This document shows, piece by piece, positions 22,896 through 36,763 of a stretch of DNA of 64,000 nt. Source of the stretch: Cinclus cinclus (taxonomy: Eukaryota; Chordata; Aves; Passeriformes; Cinclidae); NCBI RefSeq assembly GCF_963662255.1, contig NC_085052.1, positions 36,776,654 to 36,840,653 on the forward strand, written 5' to 3'. Each line of letters opens with the position of its first letter. The first letter of the stretch is position 1. The notes below the pieces were generated by a model that was given only the letters and a program-made list of their open reading frames with translations, was not told the DNA's origin and searched no databases. The translations under genes and the position numbers were made by a program.

Positions 22896-24877
22896 GTCAC
22901 AATGGATCCTTGCTTCTCTTAACCCCTGTGCTGTCACAATGCATCCCATGCCCTTTTAGGCCACATGATGTCACAATGAATTATTTGATTCTTGGCCTCC
23001 ATGGTGGCATAATAGATCCTTGCTTCTATTGGTCTCCGTGCTGTAACAATTCATCCCTGGCCCTTTTAGGCCCATTGGTGTCACAAGGGATCATTAGATT
23101 GTTAGCCTGCATTGGGTCACAATGGTTCCTTGCTTCTCTTAACCTCTGTGGTGTCACAATGCATCCCATGCCCTTTTAGGCCACATGATGTCACAATGAA
23201 TTATTTAATTCTTGGCCTCCATGGTGGTGAAATTGTACCAGGTTTTAATTGGGCCCCATGCTTTCACAATATATCCCTGCCCCTTTTAGGCCCATTGGTG
23301 TCAAAAGGGATCATTACATTGTTAGCCTCCATTGGGTCACAATGGATCCTTGCTTCTCTTAACCCCTGTGCTGTCACAATGCATCCCATGCCCTTTTAGG
23401 CCACATGATGTCACAATGAATCATTTGATTCTTGGCCTCCACCGTGACATAATAGATCCTTGCTTCTATTGGTCCCCGTGCTGTAACAATTCATCCCTGC
23501 CCCTTTTAGGCCCATTGGTGTCACAAGTGATCATTAGATTGTTAGCCTGCATTGGGTCACAATGGTTCCTTGCTTCTCTTAACCCCTGTGCTGTCACAAT
23601 GCATCCCATGCCCTTTTAGGCCACTTGATGTCACAATGAATCATTTGATTCTTGGCCTCCATGGTGTCATAACGGTTCCTTGTTTCTATTGGGCCCCATG
23701 CTGTCACAATTCATCCCTGGCCCTTTTATGCCCCCTGGTGTCAAATGGGATCCTGGGATTATTTGCCTCCATTGGGTCACAATGGATCCTTGCTTCTCTT
23801 AACCCCTGTGCTGTCACAATGCATCCCATGCCCTTTTAGGCCGCATGATGTCACAATGAATCATTTGATTCTTGGCCTCCATGGTGGCATAATAGATCCT
23901 TGCTTCTATTGGTCCCCGTGCTGTAAGAATCCATCCCTGGCCCTTTTTATACCCCCTGGTGCCACAAGGGATCATTAGATTGTTAGCCTGCATTGGGTCA
24001 CAATGGTTCCTTGCTTCTCTTAACCTCTGTGGTGTCACAATGCATTCCAAGCCCTTTTAGGCCACTTGGTCTTACAATGAACCATTTGATTCTTGGCCTC
24101 CATGGTGTCATAATGGTTCCTTGCTTCTATAGGTCCCCATGCTGTCAGAGTCCATCCGTGGTCCTTTTGCGCCCCCTGGTGTCAAAAGGGATTCTTATAT
24201 TGTTAGCCTGCATTGGGTCACAATGGTGCCTTGCTTCTCTTAACCCCTGTGGTGTCACTATGCATCCCATGCCCTTTTAGGCCACTTGATGTCACAATGA
24301 ATCATTTGATTCTTGGCCTCCATGGTGGCGTAATTGTACCAGGTTTTAATTGGGCCCCATGCTTTCACAATACATCCCTGCCCCTTTTAGGCCCATTGGT
24401 GTCAAAAGGGATCATTAGATTGTTAGCCTGCATTGGGTCACAATGGATCCTTGCATCTCTTAACCCCTGTGGTGTCACAATGCATCCCAGGCCCTTTTAG
24501 GCCACTTGATGTCACAATGAATCATTTGATTCTTGGCCTCCATGGTGGCATAATAGATCCTTGCTTCTATTGGTCCCCGTGCTGTAACAATCCATCCCTG
24601 GCCCTTTTTATAACCCCTGGTGCCACAAGGGATCATTAGATTGTTAGCCTGCATTGGGTCACAATGGTTCCTTGCTTCTCTTAACCTCTGTGGTGTCACA
24701 ATGCATTCCAAGCCCTTTTAGGCCACTTGATGTCACAATGAACCATTTGATTCTTGGCCTTCATGGTGTCATAATGGTTCCTTGCTTCTATAGGTCCCCA
24801 TGCTGTCAGAGTCCTTCCGTGGTCCTTTTGCGCCCCCTGGTGTCAAAAGGGATTCTTAGATTGTTAGCCTGCATTGG
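22896..24877 (+). repeat. Blocks c+d, copy 3 (9 monomers)
   Basis: Matches 18933-20914 at an offset of 3963 bp. It follows block e rather than block b and so starts with ordinary GTCACAATGG. Its final monomer (24658) is the switch point into block b. Confidence 0.85.
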
Positions 24878-27078
24878 GTCACAATGGTTCCTTGCTTCTC
24901 TTAACCCCTGTGCTGTCACAATGCATCCCATGCCCTTTTAGGCCACTTGATGTCACAATGAATCATTTGATTCTTGGCCTCCATGGTGTCATAATGGTTC
25001 CTTGTTTCTTTTGGGCCTCATGCTGTCACAATTCATCCCTGGCCCTTTTACACCCCCTGGTGTCTAATGGGATCCTGGGATTTTTAGCCTCCATTGGGTC
25101 ACAATGGATCCTTGCTTCTCTTAACCCCTGTGCTGTCACAATGCATCCCATGCCCTTTTAGGCCACTTGATGTCACAATGAATCATTTGATTCTTGGCCT
25201 CCACGGTGGCATAATAGATCCTTGCTTCTATTGGTCCCCGTGCTGTAACAATCTATCCCTGCCACTTTTAGGCCCATTGGTGTCACAAGGGATCATTAGA
25301 TTGTTAGCCTGCATTGGGTCACAATGGTTCCTTGCTTCTCTTAACCTCTGTGGTGTCACAATGCATCCCATGCCCTTTTAGGCCACTTGATGTCACAATG
25401 AACCATTTGATTCTTGGCCTTCATGGTGTCATAATGGTTCCTTGCTTCTATAGGTCCCCATGCTGTCAGAGTCCATCCGTGGTCCTTTTGCGCCCCCTGG
25501 TGTCAAAAGGGATTCTTAGATTGTTAGCCTGCATTGGGTCACAATGGATCCTTGCTTCTCTTAACCTCTGTGGTGTCACAATGCATCCCATGCCCTTTTA
25601 GGCCACCTGATGTCACAATGAATCATTTGATTCTTGGCCTCCATGGTGGTGAAATTGTACCAGGTTTTAATTGGGCCCCATGCTTTCACAATACATCCCT
25701 GCCCCTTTTAGGCCCATTGGTGTCAAAAGGGATCATTAGATTGTTAGCCTGCATTGGGTCACAATGGATGCTTACTTCTCTTAACCCCTGTGGTGTCACA
25801 ATGCATCCCATGCCCTTTTAGGCCACATGATGTCACAATGAATTATTTGATTCTTGGCCTCCATGGTGGCATAATAGATCCTTGCTTCTATTGGTCGCCG
25901 TGCTTTAACAATTCCTCCCTGCCCCTTTTAGGCCCATTGGTGTCACAAGGGATCATTAGATTGTTAGCCTGCCTTGGGTCACAATGGATCCTTGCTTCTC
26001 TTAACCCCTGTGGTGTCACAATGCATCCCATGCCCTTTTAGGCCACTTGATGTCACAATGAATCATTTGATTCTTGGCCTCCATGGTGGTGTAATTGTAC
26101 CAGGTTTTACTTGGGCCCCATGCTTTCACAATTCATCCCTGCCCCTTTTAGGCCCATTGGTGTCACAAGGGATCATTAGATTGTTAGCCTGCATTGGGTC
26201 ACAATGGTTCCTTGCTTCTCTTAACCTCTGTGTTGTCACAATGCATCCCATGCCCTTTTAGGCCACTTGATGTCACAATGAATCATTTGATTCTTGGCGT
26301 CCATGGTGTCATAATGGTTCCTTGTTTCTATTGGGCCCCATGCTTTCACAATACATCCCTGCCACTTTAAGGCGCATTGGTGTCAAAAGGGATCATTAGA
26401 TTGTTAGCCTCCATTGGGTCACAATGGTTCCTTGCTTCTCTTAACCCCTGTGCTGTCACAATGCATCCCATGCCCTTTTAGGCCACATGACGTCACAATG
26501 AATTATTTGATTCTTGGCCTCCATGGCGGCATAATAGATCCTTGCTTCTATTGGTCCCCGTGCTGTAACAATCCATCCCTGGCCCTTTTTATACCCCCTG
26601 GTGCCACAAGGGATCATTAGATTGTTAGCCTGCATTGGGTCACAATGGTTCCTTGCTTCTCTTAACCTCTGTGGTGTCACAATGCATTCCAAGCCCTTTT
26701 AGGCCACTTGGTCTTACAATGAACCATTTGATTCTTGGCCTTCATGGTGTCATGATGGTTCCTTGCTTCTATAGGTCCCCATGCTGTCAGAGTTCATCCG
26801 TGGTCCTTTTGCGCCCCCTGGTGTCAAAAGGGATTCTTAGATTGTTAGCCTGCATTGGGTCACAATGGTTCCTTGCTTCTCTTAACCCCTGTGCTGTCAC
26901 AATGCATCCCATGCCCTTTTAGGCCACTTGATGTCACAATGAATCATTTGATTCTTGGCCTCCATGGTGGCATAATTGTACCAGGTTTTACTTGGGCCCC
27001 ATGCTTTCACAATTCATCCCTGCCCCTTTTAGGCCCATTGGTGTCAAAAGGGATCATTAGATTGTTAGCCTGCATTGG
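24878..27078 (+). repeat. Block b, copy 4 (10 monomers)
   Basis: Matches 16732-18932 at an offset of 8146 bp. It begins inside a junction: the monomer before it (24658) has the GAGTCCTTCCGTGG mark of block d, while from about 24879 the sequence follows block b. One private change is TTTTACACCCCC at about 25047 where the others have TTTTACGCCCCC, a CpG to CpA change. Confidence 0.86.
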
Positions 27079-29060
27079 ATCACAGTGGTTCCTTGCTTCT
27101 CTTAACCCCTGTGCTGTCACAATGCATCCCATGCCCTTTTAGGCCACATGATGTCACAATGAATTATTTGATTCTTGGCCTCCATGGTGGCATAATAGAT
27201 CCTTGCTTCTATTGGTCTCCGTGCTGTAACAATTCATCCCTGGCCCTTTTAGGCCCATTGGTGTCACAAGGGATCATTAGATTGTTAGCCTGCATTGGGT
27301 CACAATGGTTCCTTGCTTCTCTTAACCTCTGTGGTGTCACAATGCATCCCATGCCCTTTTAGGCCACATGATGTCACAATGAATTATTTAATTCTTGGCC
27401 TCCATGGTGGTGAAATTGTACCAGGTTTTAATTGGGCCCCATGCTTTCACAATATATCCCTGCCCCTTTTAGGCCCATTGGTGTCAAAAGGGATCATTAC
27501 ATTGTTAGCCTCCATTGGGTCACAATGGATCCTTGCTTCTCTTAACCCCTGTGCTGTCACAATGCATCCCATGCCCTTTTAGGCCACATGATGTCACAAT
27601 GAATCATTTGATTCTTGGCCTCCACCGTGACATAATAGATCCTTGCTTCTATTGGTCCCCGTGCTGTAACAATTCATCCCTGCCCCTTTTAGGCCCATTG
27701 GTGTCACAAGTGATCATTAGATTGTTAGCCTGCATTGGGTCACAATGGTTCCTTGCTTCTCTTAACCCCTGTGCTGTCACAATGCATCCCATGCCCTTTT
27801 AGGCCACTTGATGTCACAATGAATCATTTGATTCTTGGCCTCCATGGTGTCATAACGGTTCCTTGTTTCTATTGGGCCCCATGCTGTCACAATTCATCCC
27901 TGGCCCTTTTATGCCCCCTGGTGTCAAATGGGATCCTGGGATTATTTGCCTCCATTGGGTCACAATGGATCCTTGCTTCTCTTAACCCCTGTGCTGTCAC
28001 AATGCATCCCATGCCCTTTTAGGCCGCATGATGTCACAATGAATCATTTGATTCTTGGCCTCCATGGTGGCATAATAGATCCTTGCTTCTATTGGTCCCC
28101 GTGCTGTAAGAATCCATCCCTGGCCCTTTTTATACCCCCTGGTGCCACAAGGGATCATTAGATTGTTAGCCTGCATTGGGTCACAATGGTTCCTTGCTTC
28201 TCTTAACCTCTGTGGTGTCACAATGCATTCCAAGCCCTTTTAGGCCACTTGGTCTTACAATGAACCATTTGATTCTTGGCCTCCATGGTGTCATAATGGT
28301 TCCTTGCTTCTATAGGTCCCCATGCTGTCAGAGTCCATCCGTGGTCCTTTTGCGCCCCCTGGTGTCAAAAGGGATTCTTATATTGTTAGCCTGCATTGGG
28401 TCACAATGGTGCCTTGCTTCTCTTAACCCCTGTGGTGTCACTATGCATCCCATGCCCTTTTAGGCCACTTGATGTCACAATGAATCATTTGATTCTTGGC
28501 CTCCATGGTGGCGTAATTGTACCAGGTTTTAATTGGGCCCCATGCTTTCACAATACATCCCTGCCCCTTTTAGGCCCATTGGTGTCAAAAGGGATCATTA
28601 GATTGTTAGCCTGCATTGGGTCACAATGGATCCTTGCATCTCTTAACCCCTGTGGTGTCACAATGCATCCCAGGCCCTTTTAGGCCACTTGATGTCACAA
28701 TGAATCATTTGATTCTTGGCCTCCATGGTGGCATAATAGATCCTTGCTTCTATTGGTCCCCGTGCTGTAACAATCCATCCCTGGCCCTTTTTATAACCCC
28801 TGGTGCCACAAGGGATCATTAGATTGTTAGCCTGCATTGGGTCACAATGGTTCCTTGCTTCTCTTAACCTCTGTGGTGTCACAATGCATTCCAAGCCCTT
28901 TTAGGCCACTTGATGTCACAATGAACCATTTGATTCTTGGCCTTCATGGTGTCATAATGGTTCCTTGCTTCTATAGGTCCCCATGCTGTCAGAGTCCTTC
29001 CGTGGTCCTTTTGCGCCCCCTGGTGTCAAAAGGGATTCTTAGATTGTTAGCCTGCTTTGG
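27079..29060 (+). repeat. Blocks c+d, copy 4 (9 monomers)
   Basis: Matches 18933-20914 at an offset of 8146 bp, with the ATCACAGTGG start seen only when c follows b. The d monomer (28841) has GAGTCCTTCCGTGG and ends with GCCTGCTTTGG, a private change. Confidence 0.86.
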
Positions 29061-30601
29061 GTCACAATGGATCCTTGCTTCTCTTAACCCCTGTGGTGTC
29101 ACAATGCATCCCATGCCCTTTTAGGCCACCTGATGTCACAATGAATGATTTGATTCTTGGCCTCCATGGTGGCATAATTGTACCAGGATTTACTTGGGCC
29201 CCATGCTTTCACAATTCATCCCTGCCCCTTTTAGGCCCATTGGTGTCACAAGGGATCATTAGATTGTTAGCCTGCATTGGGTCACAATGGTTCCTTGCTT
29301 CTCTTAACCCCTGTGGTGTCACAATGCATCCCATGCCCTTTTAGGCCACATGATGTCACAATGAATTATTTGATTCTTGGCCTCCATGGTGGCATAATAG
29401 ATCCTTGCTTCTATTGGTCCCTGTGCTGTAACAATTCATCCCTGGCCCTTTTAGGCCCATTGGTGTCACAAGGGATCATTAGATTGTTATCCTGCATTGG
29501 GTCACAATGGTTTCTTGCTTCTCTTAACCTCTGTGGTGTCACAATGCATCCCATGCCCTTTTAGGCCCCTTGATGTCACAATGAATCATTTGATTCTTGG
29601 CCTCCATGGTGGCATAATGGTTCCTTGTTTCTATTGGGCCCCATGCTTTCACAATACATCCCTGCCCCTTTTAGGCCCATTGGTGTCAAAAGGGATCATT
29701 AGATTGTTAGCCTGCATTGGGTCACAATGGATCCTTAATCCTCTTAACCCCTGTGCTGTCACAATGCATCCCATGCCCTTTTAGGCCGCATGATGTCACA
29801 ATGAATTATTTGATTCTTGGCCTCCATGGCGGCATAATAGATCCTTGCTTCTATTGGTCCCCGTGCTATAACAATACATCCCTGCCCCTTTTTATACCCC
29901 CTGGTGCCACAAGGGATCATTAGATTGTTTGCCTGCATTGGGTCACAATGGTTCCTTGCTTCTCTTAACCCCTGTGGTGTCACAATGCATTCCAAGCCCT
30001 TTTAGGCCACTTGGTCTTACAATGAACCATTTGATTCTTGGCCTTCATGGTGTCATAATGGTTCCTCGCTTCTATAGGTCCCCATGCTGTCAGAGTTCAT
30101 CCGTGGTCCTTTTGCGCCCCCTGGTGTCAAAAGGGATTCTTAGATTGTTAGCCTGCATTGGGTCACAATGGTTCCTTGCTTCTCTTAACCCCTGTGGTGT
30201 CACAATGCATCCCATGCCCTTTTAGGCCACTTGATGTCACAATGAATCATGTGATTCTTGGCCTCCATGGTGGCGTAATTGTACCAGGATTTACTTGGTC
30301 CCCATGCTTTCACAATACATCCCAGCCCCTTTTAGGCCCATTGGTGTCACAAGGGATCATTAGATTGTTAGCCTGCATTGGGTCACAATGGTTCCTTGCT
30401 TCTCTTAACTTCTGTGGTGTCACAATGCATACCATGCCCTTTTAGGCCCCTTGATGTCACAGTGAATCATTTGTTTCTTGGCCTCCATGGTGTCATAATG
30501 GTTCCTTGTTTCTATTGGGCCCCATGCTGTCACAATTCATCCCTGGCCCTTTTACGCCCCCTGGTGTCAAATGGGATCCTGGGATTATTAGCCTCCATTG
30601 G
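29061..30601 (+). repeat. Block e, copy 2, lacking 440 bp
   Basis: Seven monomers instead of nine. Monomer 29061 has the left half of 20915 (CCACCTGATG) and the right half of 21355 (TTGTACCAGGATTTAC), so two monomers were lost in register, with the exchange between about 29130 and 29170. From 29281 the sequence follows 21575-22895 at an offset of 7706 bp. Confidence 0.85.
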
Positions 30602-32583
30602 GTCACAATGGATCCTTGCTTCTCTTAACCCCTGTGCTGTCACAATGCATCCCATGCCCTTTTAGGCCACATGATGTCACAATGAATTATTTGATTCTTG
30701 GCCTCCATGGTGGCATAATAGATCCTTGCTTCTATTGGTCTCCGTGCTGTAACAATTCATCCCTGGCCCTTTTAGGCCCATTGGTGTCACAAGGGATCAT
30801 TAGATTGTTAGCCTGCATTGGGTCACAATGGTTCCTTGCTTCTCTTAACCTCTGTGGTGTCACAATGCATCCCATGCCCTTTTAGGCCACATGATGTCAC
30901 AATGAATTATTTAATTCTTGGCCTCCATGGTGGTGAAATTGTACCAGGTTTTAATTGGGCCCCATGCTTTCACAATATATCCCTGCCCCTTTTAGGCCCA
31001 TTGGTGTCAAAAGGGATCATTACATTGTTAGCCTGCATTGGGTCACAATGGTTCCTTGCTTCTCTTAACCCCTGTGCTGTCACAATGCATCCCATGCCCT
31101 TTTAGGCCACATGATGTCACAATGAATCATTTGATTCTTGGCCTCCACCGTGACATAATAGATCCTTGCTTCTATTGGTCCCCGTGCTGTAACAATTCAT
31201 CCCTGCCCCTTTTAGGCCCATTGGTGTCACAAGGGATCATTAGATTGTTAGCCTGCATTGGGTCACAATGGTTCCTTGCTTCTCTTAACCCCTGTGCTGT
31301 CACAATGCATCCCATGCCCTTTTAGGCCACTTGATGTCACAATGAATCATTTGATTCTTGGCCTCCATGGTGTCATAACGGTTCCTTGTTTCTATTGGGC
31401 CCCATGCTGTCACAATTCATCCCTGGCCCTTTTATGCCCCCTGGTGTCAAATGGGATCCTGGGATTATTTGCCTCCATTGGGTCACAATGGATCCTTGCT
31501 TCTCTTAACCCCTGTGCTGTCACAATGCATCCCATGCCCTTTTAGGCCGCATGATGTCACAATGAATCATTTGATTCTTGGCCTCCATGGTGGCATAATA
31601 GATCCTTGCTTCTATTGGTCCCCGTGCTGTAACAATCCATCCCTGGCCCTTTTTATAACCCCTGGTGCCACAAGGGATCATTAGATTGTTAGCCTGCATT
31701 GGGTCACAATGGTTCCTTGCTTCTCTTAACCTCTGTGGTGTCACAATGCATTCCAAGCCCTTTTAGGCCACTTGGTCTTACAATGAACCATTTGATTCTT
31801 GGCCTCCATGGTGTCATAATGGTTCCTTGCTTCTATAGGTCCCCATGCTGTCAGAGTCCATCCGTGGTCCTTTTGCGCCCCCTGGTGTCAAAAGGGATTC
31901 TTATATTGTTAGCCTGCATTGGGTCACAATGGTGCCTTGCTTCTCTTAACCCCTGTGGTGTCACTATGCATCCCATGCCCTTTTAGGCCACTTGATGTCA
32001 CAATGAATCATTTGATTCTTGGCCTCCATGGTGGCGTAATTGTACCAGGTTTTAATTGGGCCCCATGCTTTCACAATACATCCCTGCCCCTTTTAGGCCC
32101 ATTGGTGTCAAAAGGGATCATTAGATTGTTAGCCTGCATTGGGTCACAATGGATCCTTGCTTCTCTTAACCCCTGTGGTGTCACAATGCATCCCAGGCCC
32201 TTTTAGGCCACTTGATGTCACAATGAATCATTTGATTCTTGGCCTCCATGGTGGCATAATAGATCCTTGCTTCTATTGGTCCCCGTGCTGTAACAATCCA
32301 TCCCTGGCCCTTTTTATAACCCCTGGTGCCACAAGGGATCATTAGATTGTTAGCCTGCATTGGGTCACAATGGTTCCTTGCTTCTCTTAACCTCTGTGGT
32401 GTCACAATGCATTCCAAGCCCTTTTAGGCCACTTGGTCTTACAATGAACCATTTGATTCTTGGCCTTCATGGTGTCATAATGGTTCCTTGCTTCTATAGG
32501 TCCCCATGCTGTCAGAGTCCTTCCGTGGTCCTTTTGCGCCCCCTGGTGTCAAAAGGGATTCTTAGATTGTTAGCCTGCATTGG
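30602..32583 (+). repeat. Blocks c+d, copy 5 (9 monomers)
   Basis: Matches 22896-24877 at an offset of 7706 bp. Several patches differ: GTAACAATCC replaces GTAAGAATCC in the first C monomer, TTGCTTCTC replaces TTGCATCTC at about 32157, and the d monomer has the ordinary GGTCTTACAATG of type B. These bring it closer to neighbouring classes, as conversion would. Confidence 0.83.
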
Positions 32584-34564
32584 GTCACAATGGATCCTTG
32601 CTTCTCTTAACCCCTGTGGTGTCACAATGCATCCCATGCCCTTTTAGGCCACCTGATGACACAATGAATCATTTGATTCTTGGCCTCCATGGTGGTGAAA
32701 TTGTACCAGGTTTTAATTGGGCCCCATGCTTTCACAATACATCCCTGCCACTTTTAGGCCCATTGGTGTCAAAAGGGATCATTAGATTGTTAGCCTCCAT
32801 TGGGTCACAATGGATGCTTACTTCTCTTAACCCCGGTGCTGTCACAATGCATCCCATGCCCTTTTAGGCCACATGATGTCACAATGAATTATTTGATTCT
32901 TGGCCTCCATGGTGGCATAATAGATCCTTGCTTCTATTGGTCGCGATGCTGTAACAATTCATCCCTGCCCCTTTTAGGCCCATTGGTGTCACAAGGGATC
33001 ATTAGATTGTTAGCCTCCATTGGGTCACAATGGATCCTTGCTTCTCTTAACCCCTGTGGTGTCACAATGCATCCCATGCCCTTTTAGGCCACTTGATGTC
33101 ACAATGAATTATTTGATTCTTGGCCTCCATGGTGGCATAATTGTACCAGGATTTACTTGGGCCCCATGCTTTCACAATTCATCCCTGCCCCTTTTAGGCC
33201 CATTGGTGTCACAAGGGATCATTAGATTGTTAGCCTGCATTGGGTCACAATGGTTCCTTGCTTCTCTTAACCCCTGTGGTGTCACAATGCATCCCATGCC
33301 CTTTTAGGCCACATGATGTCACAATGAATTATTTGATTCTTGGCCTCCATGGTGGCATAATAGATCCTTGCTTCTATTGGTCCCTGTGCTGTAACAATTC
33401 ATCCCTGGCCCTTTTAGGCCCATTGGTGTCACAAGGGATCATTAGATTGTTATCCTGCATTGGGTCACAATGGTTTCTTGCTTCTCTTAACCTCTGTGGT
33501 GTCACAATGCATCCCATGCCCTTTTAGGCCCCTTGATGTCACAATGAATCATTTGATTCTTGGCCTCCATGGTGGCATAATGGTTCCTTGTTTCTATTGG
33601 GCCCCATGCTTTCACAATACATCCCTGCCCCTTTTAGGCCCATTGGTGTCAAAAGGGATCATTAGATTGTTAGCCTGCATTGGGTCACAATGGATCCTTA
33701 ATCCTCTTAACCCCTGTGCTGTCACAATGCATCCCATGCCCTTTTAGGCCACATGATGTCACAATGAATTATTTGATTCTTGGCCTCCATGGCGGCATAA
33801 TAGATCCTTGCTTCTATTGGTCCCCGTGCTATAACAATACATCCCTGCCCCTTTTTATACCCCCTGGTGCCACAAGGGATCATTAGATTGTTTGCCTGCA
33901 TTGGGTCACAATGGTTCCTTGCTTCTCTTAACCCCTGTGGTGTCACAATGCATTCCAAGCCCTTTTAGGCCACTTGGTCTTACAATGAACCATTTGATTC
34001 TTGGCCTTCATGGTGTCATAATGGTTCCTCGCTTCTATAGGTCCCCATGCTGTCAGAGTTCATCCGTGGTCCTTTTGCGCCCCCTGGTGTCAAAAGGGAT
34101 TCTTAGATTGTTAGCCTGCATTGGGTCACAATGGTTCCTTGCTTCTCTTAACCCCTGTGGTGTCACAATGCATCCCATGCCCTTTTAGGCCACTTGATGT
34201 CACAATGAATCATGTGATTCTTGGCCTCCATGGTGGCGTAATTGTACCAGGATTTACTTGGTCCCCATGCTTTCACAATACATCCCAGCCCCTTTTAGGC
34301 CCATTGGTGTCACAAGGGATCATTAGATTGTTAGCCTGCATTGGGTCACAATGGTTCCTTGCTTCTCTTAACTTCTGTGGTGTCACAATGCATACCATGC
34401 CCTTTTAGGCCCCTTGATGTCACAGTGAATCATTTGTTTCTTGGCCTCCATGGTGTCATAATGGTTCCTTGTTTCTATTGGGCCCCATGCTGTCACAATT
34501 CATCCCTGGCCCTTTTACGCCCCCTGGTGTCAAATGGGATCCTGGGATTATTAGCCTCCATTGG
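32584..34564 (+). repeat. Block e, copy 3 (9 monomers)
   Basis: Full-length copy of 20915-22895 at an offset of 11669 bp. It has one private mark, CCTGATGACACAATG. After 34565 the sequence does not continue into block c as at 22896, which ends the block-organised region. Confidence 0.85.
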
Positions 34565-35445
34565 GTCACAATGGATCCTTGCTTCTCTTAACCCCTGTGC
34601 TGTCACAATGCATCCCATGCCCTTTTAGGCCACTTGATGTCACAATGAATCATTTGATTCTTGGCCTCCATGGTGGCCTAATTGTACCAGGTTTTACTTG
34701 GGCCCCATGCTTTCACAAGACATCCCTGCCCCTTTTAGGTCCATTGGTGTCAAAAGGGATCATTAGATTGTTAGCCTGCATTGGGTCACAATGGATCCTT
34801 GCTTCTCTTAACCTCTGTGCTGTCACAATGCATCCCATGCCCTTTTAGGCCACATGATGTCACAATGAATCATTTGATTCTTCGCCTCCATGGTGGCGTA
34901 ATTGTACCAGGTTTTAATTAGGCCCCATGCTTTCACAATACATCCCTGCCCCTTTTAGGCCCATTGGTGTCAAAAGGGATCATTAGATTGTTAGCCTGCA
35001 TTGGGTCACAATGGTTCCTTGCTTCTCTTAACCCCTGTGGTGTCACAATGCATCCCATGCCCTTTTAGGCCACTTGATGTCACAATGAATATTTTGATTC
35101 TTGGCCTCCATGGTGGCGAAATTGTACCAGGTATTAATTGGGCCCCATGCTGTCACAATACATCCCAGCCCCTTTCAGGCCCGTTGGTGTCAAAAGGGAT
35201 CATTAGATTATTAGCCTCCATTGGGTCACAATGGATCCTTGCTTCTCTTAACCCCTGTGCTGTCACAATGCATCCCATGCCCTTTTAGGCCACTTGATGT
35301 CACAATGAATCATTTGATTCTTGGCCTCCATGGTGGCATAATAGATCCTTGCTTCTATTGGTCCCCGTGCTGTAACAATCCATCCCTGGCCCTTTTTATA
35401 CCCCCTGGTGCCACAAGGGATCATTAGATTGTTAGCCTGCATTGG
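34565..35445 (+). repeat. Four monomers after the block region
   Basis: Monomers 34565 (A, with GGCCTAATTG), 34785 (A, with TTCGCCTCC and AATTAGGCCCC), 35005 (E-like, AATATTTTGATTC) and 35225 (C). Each carries private substitutions not seen elsewhere, so this stretch looks less recently homogenised than its surroundings. Confidence 0.72.
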
Positions 35446-36763
35446 GTCACAATGGTTCCTTGCTTCTCTTAACCTCTGTGCTGTCACAATGCATTCCAAG
35501 CCCTTTTAGGCCACTTGGTCTTACAATGAACCATTTGATTCTTGGCCTTCATGGTGTCATAAAGGTTCCTTGCTTCTATAGGTCCCCATGCTGTCAGAGT
35601 TCATCCGTGGTCCTTTTGCGCACCCGGGTGTCAAAAGGGATCATTAGATTGTTAGCCTGCATTGGGTCACAATGGTTCCTTGCTTCTCTAAACCCCTGTG
35701 GTGTCACAATGCATCCCATGCCCTTTTAGGCCACTTGATGTCACAATGAATCATTTGATTCTTGGCCTCCATGGTGGCATAATGGTTCCTTGTTTCTATT
35801 GGCCCCATGCTTTCACAATTCATCCCTGCCCCTTTTAGGCCCATTGGTGTCACAAGGGATCATTAGATTGTTAGCCTGCATTGGGTCACAATGGATCCTT
35901 GCTTCTCTTAACCCCTGTGCTGTCACAATGCATCCCATGCCCTTTTAGGCCACTTGATGTCACAATGAATTATTTGATTCTTGGCCTCCATGTTGTCATA
36001 ATGGTTCCTTGTCTCTATTGGGCCCCATGCTGTCACAATTCATCCCTGCCCCTTTTAGGCCCGTTGGTGTCAAAAGGGATCATTAGATTATTAGCCTCCA
36101 TTGGGTCACAATGGATCCTTGCTTCTCTTAACCCCTGTGCTGTCACAATGCATTCCATGTCCTTTTAGGCCACCTGATGTCACAATGAATCATTTGATTC
36201 TTGGCCTCCATGGTGTCATAATGGTTCCTTGTTTCTATTGGGCCCCATGCTGTCACAATTCATCCCTGGCCCTTTTACGCCCCCTGGTGTCAAATGGGAT
36301 CCTGGGATTATTAGCCTCCATTGGGTCACAATGGATCCTTGCTTCTCTTAACCTCTGTGGTGTCACAATGCATTCCAAGCCCTTTTAGGCCACTTGGTCT
36401 TACAATGAACCATTTGATTCTTGGCCTTCATGGTGTCATAATGGTTCCTTGCTTCTATAGGTCCCCATGCTGTCAGAGTTCATCCGTGGTCCTTTTGCGC
36501 ACCCGGGTGTCAAAAGGGATCATTAGATTGTTAGCCTGCATTGGGTCACAATGGTTCCTTGCTTCTCTAAACCCCTGTGGTGTCACAATGCATCCCATGC
36601 CCTTTTAGGCCACTTGATGTCACAATGAATCATTTGATTCTTGGCCTCCATGGTGGCATAATGGTTCCTTGTTTCTATTGGCCCCATGCTTTCACAATTC
36701 ATCCCTGCCCCTTTTAGGCCCATTGGTGTCACAAGGGATCATTAGATTGTTAGCCTGCATTGG
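35446..36763 (+). repeat. Two-monomer duplication, offset 879 bp
   Basis: Monomers 35446 and 35666 recur at 36325 and 36545. Shared marks are GCGCACCCGGGTG in the B monomer, CTTCTCTAAACCCC in the next, and a one-base loss giving CTATTGGCCCCATG, which makes 35666-35884 and 36545-36763 each 219 bp. Two different monomers (35885 and 36105) lie between. Confidence 0.85.
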
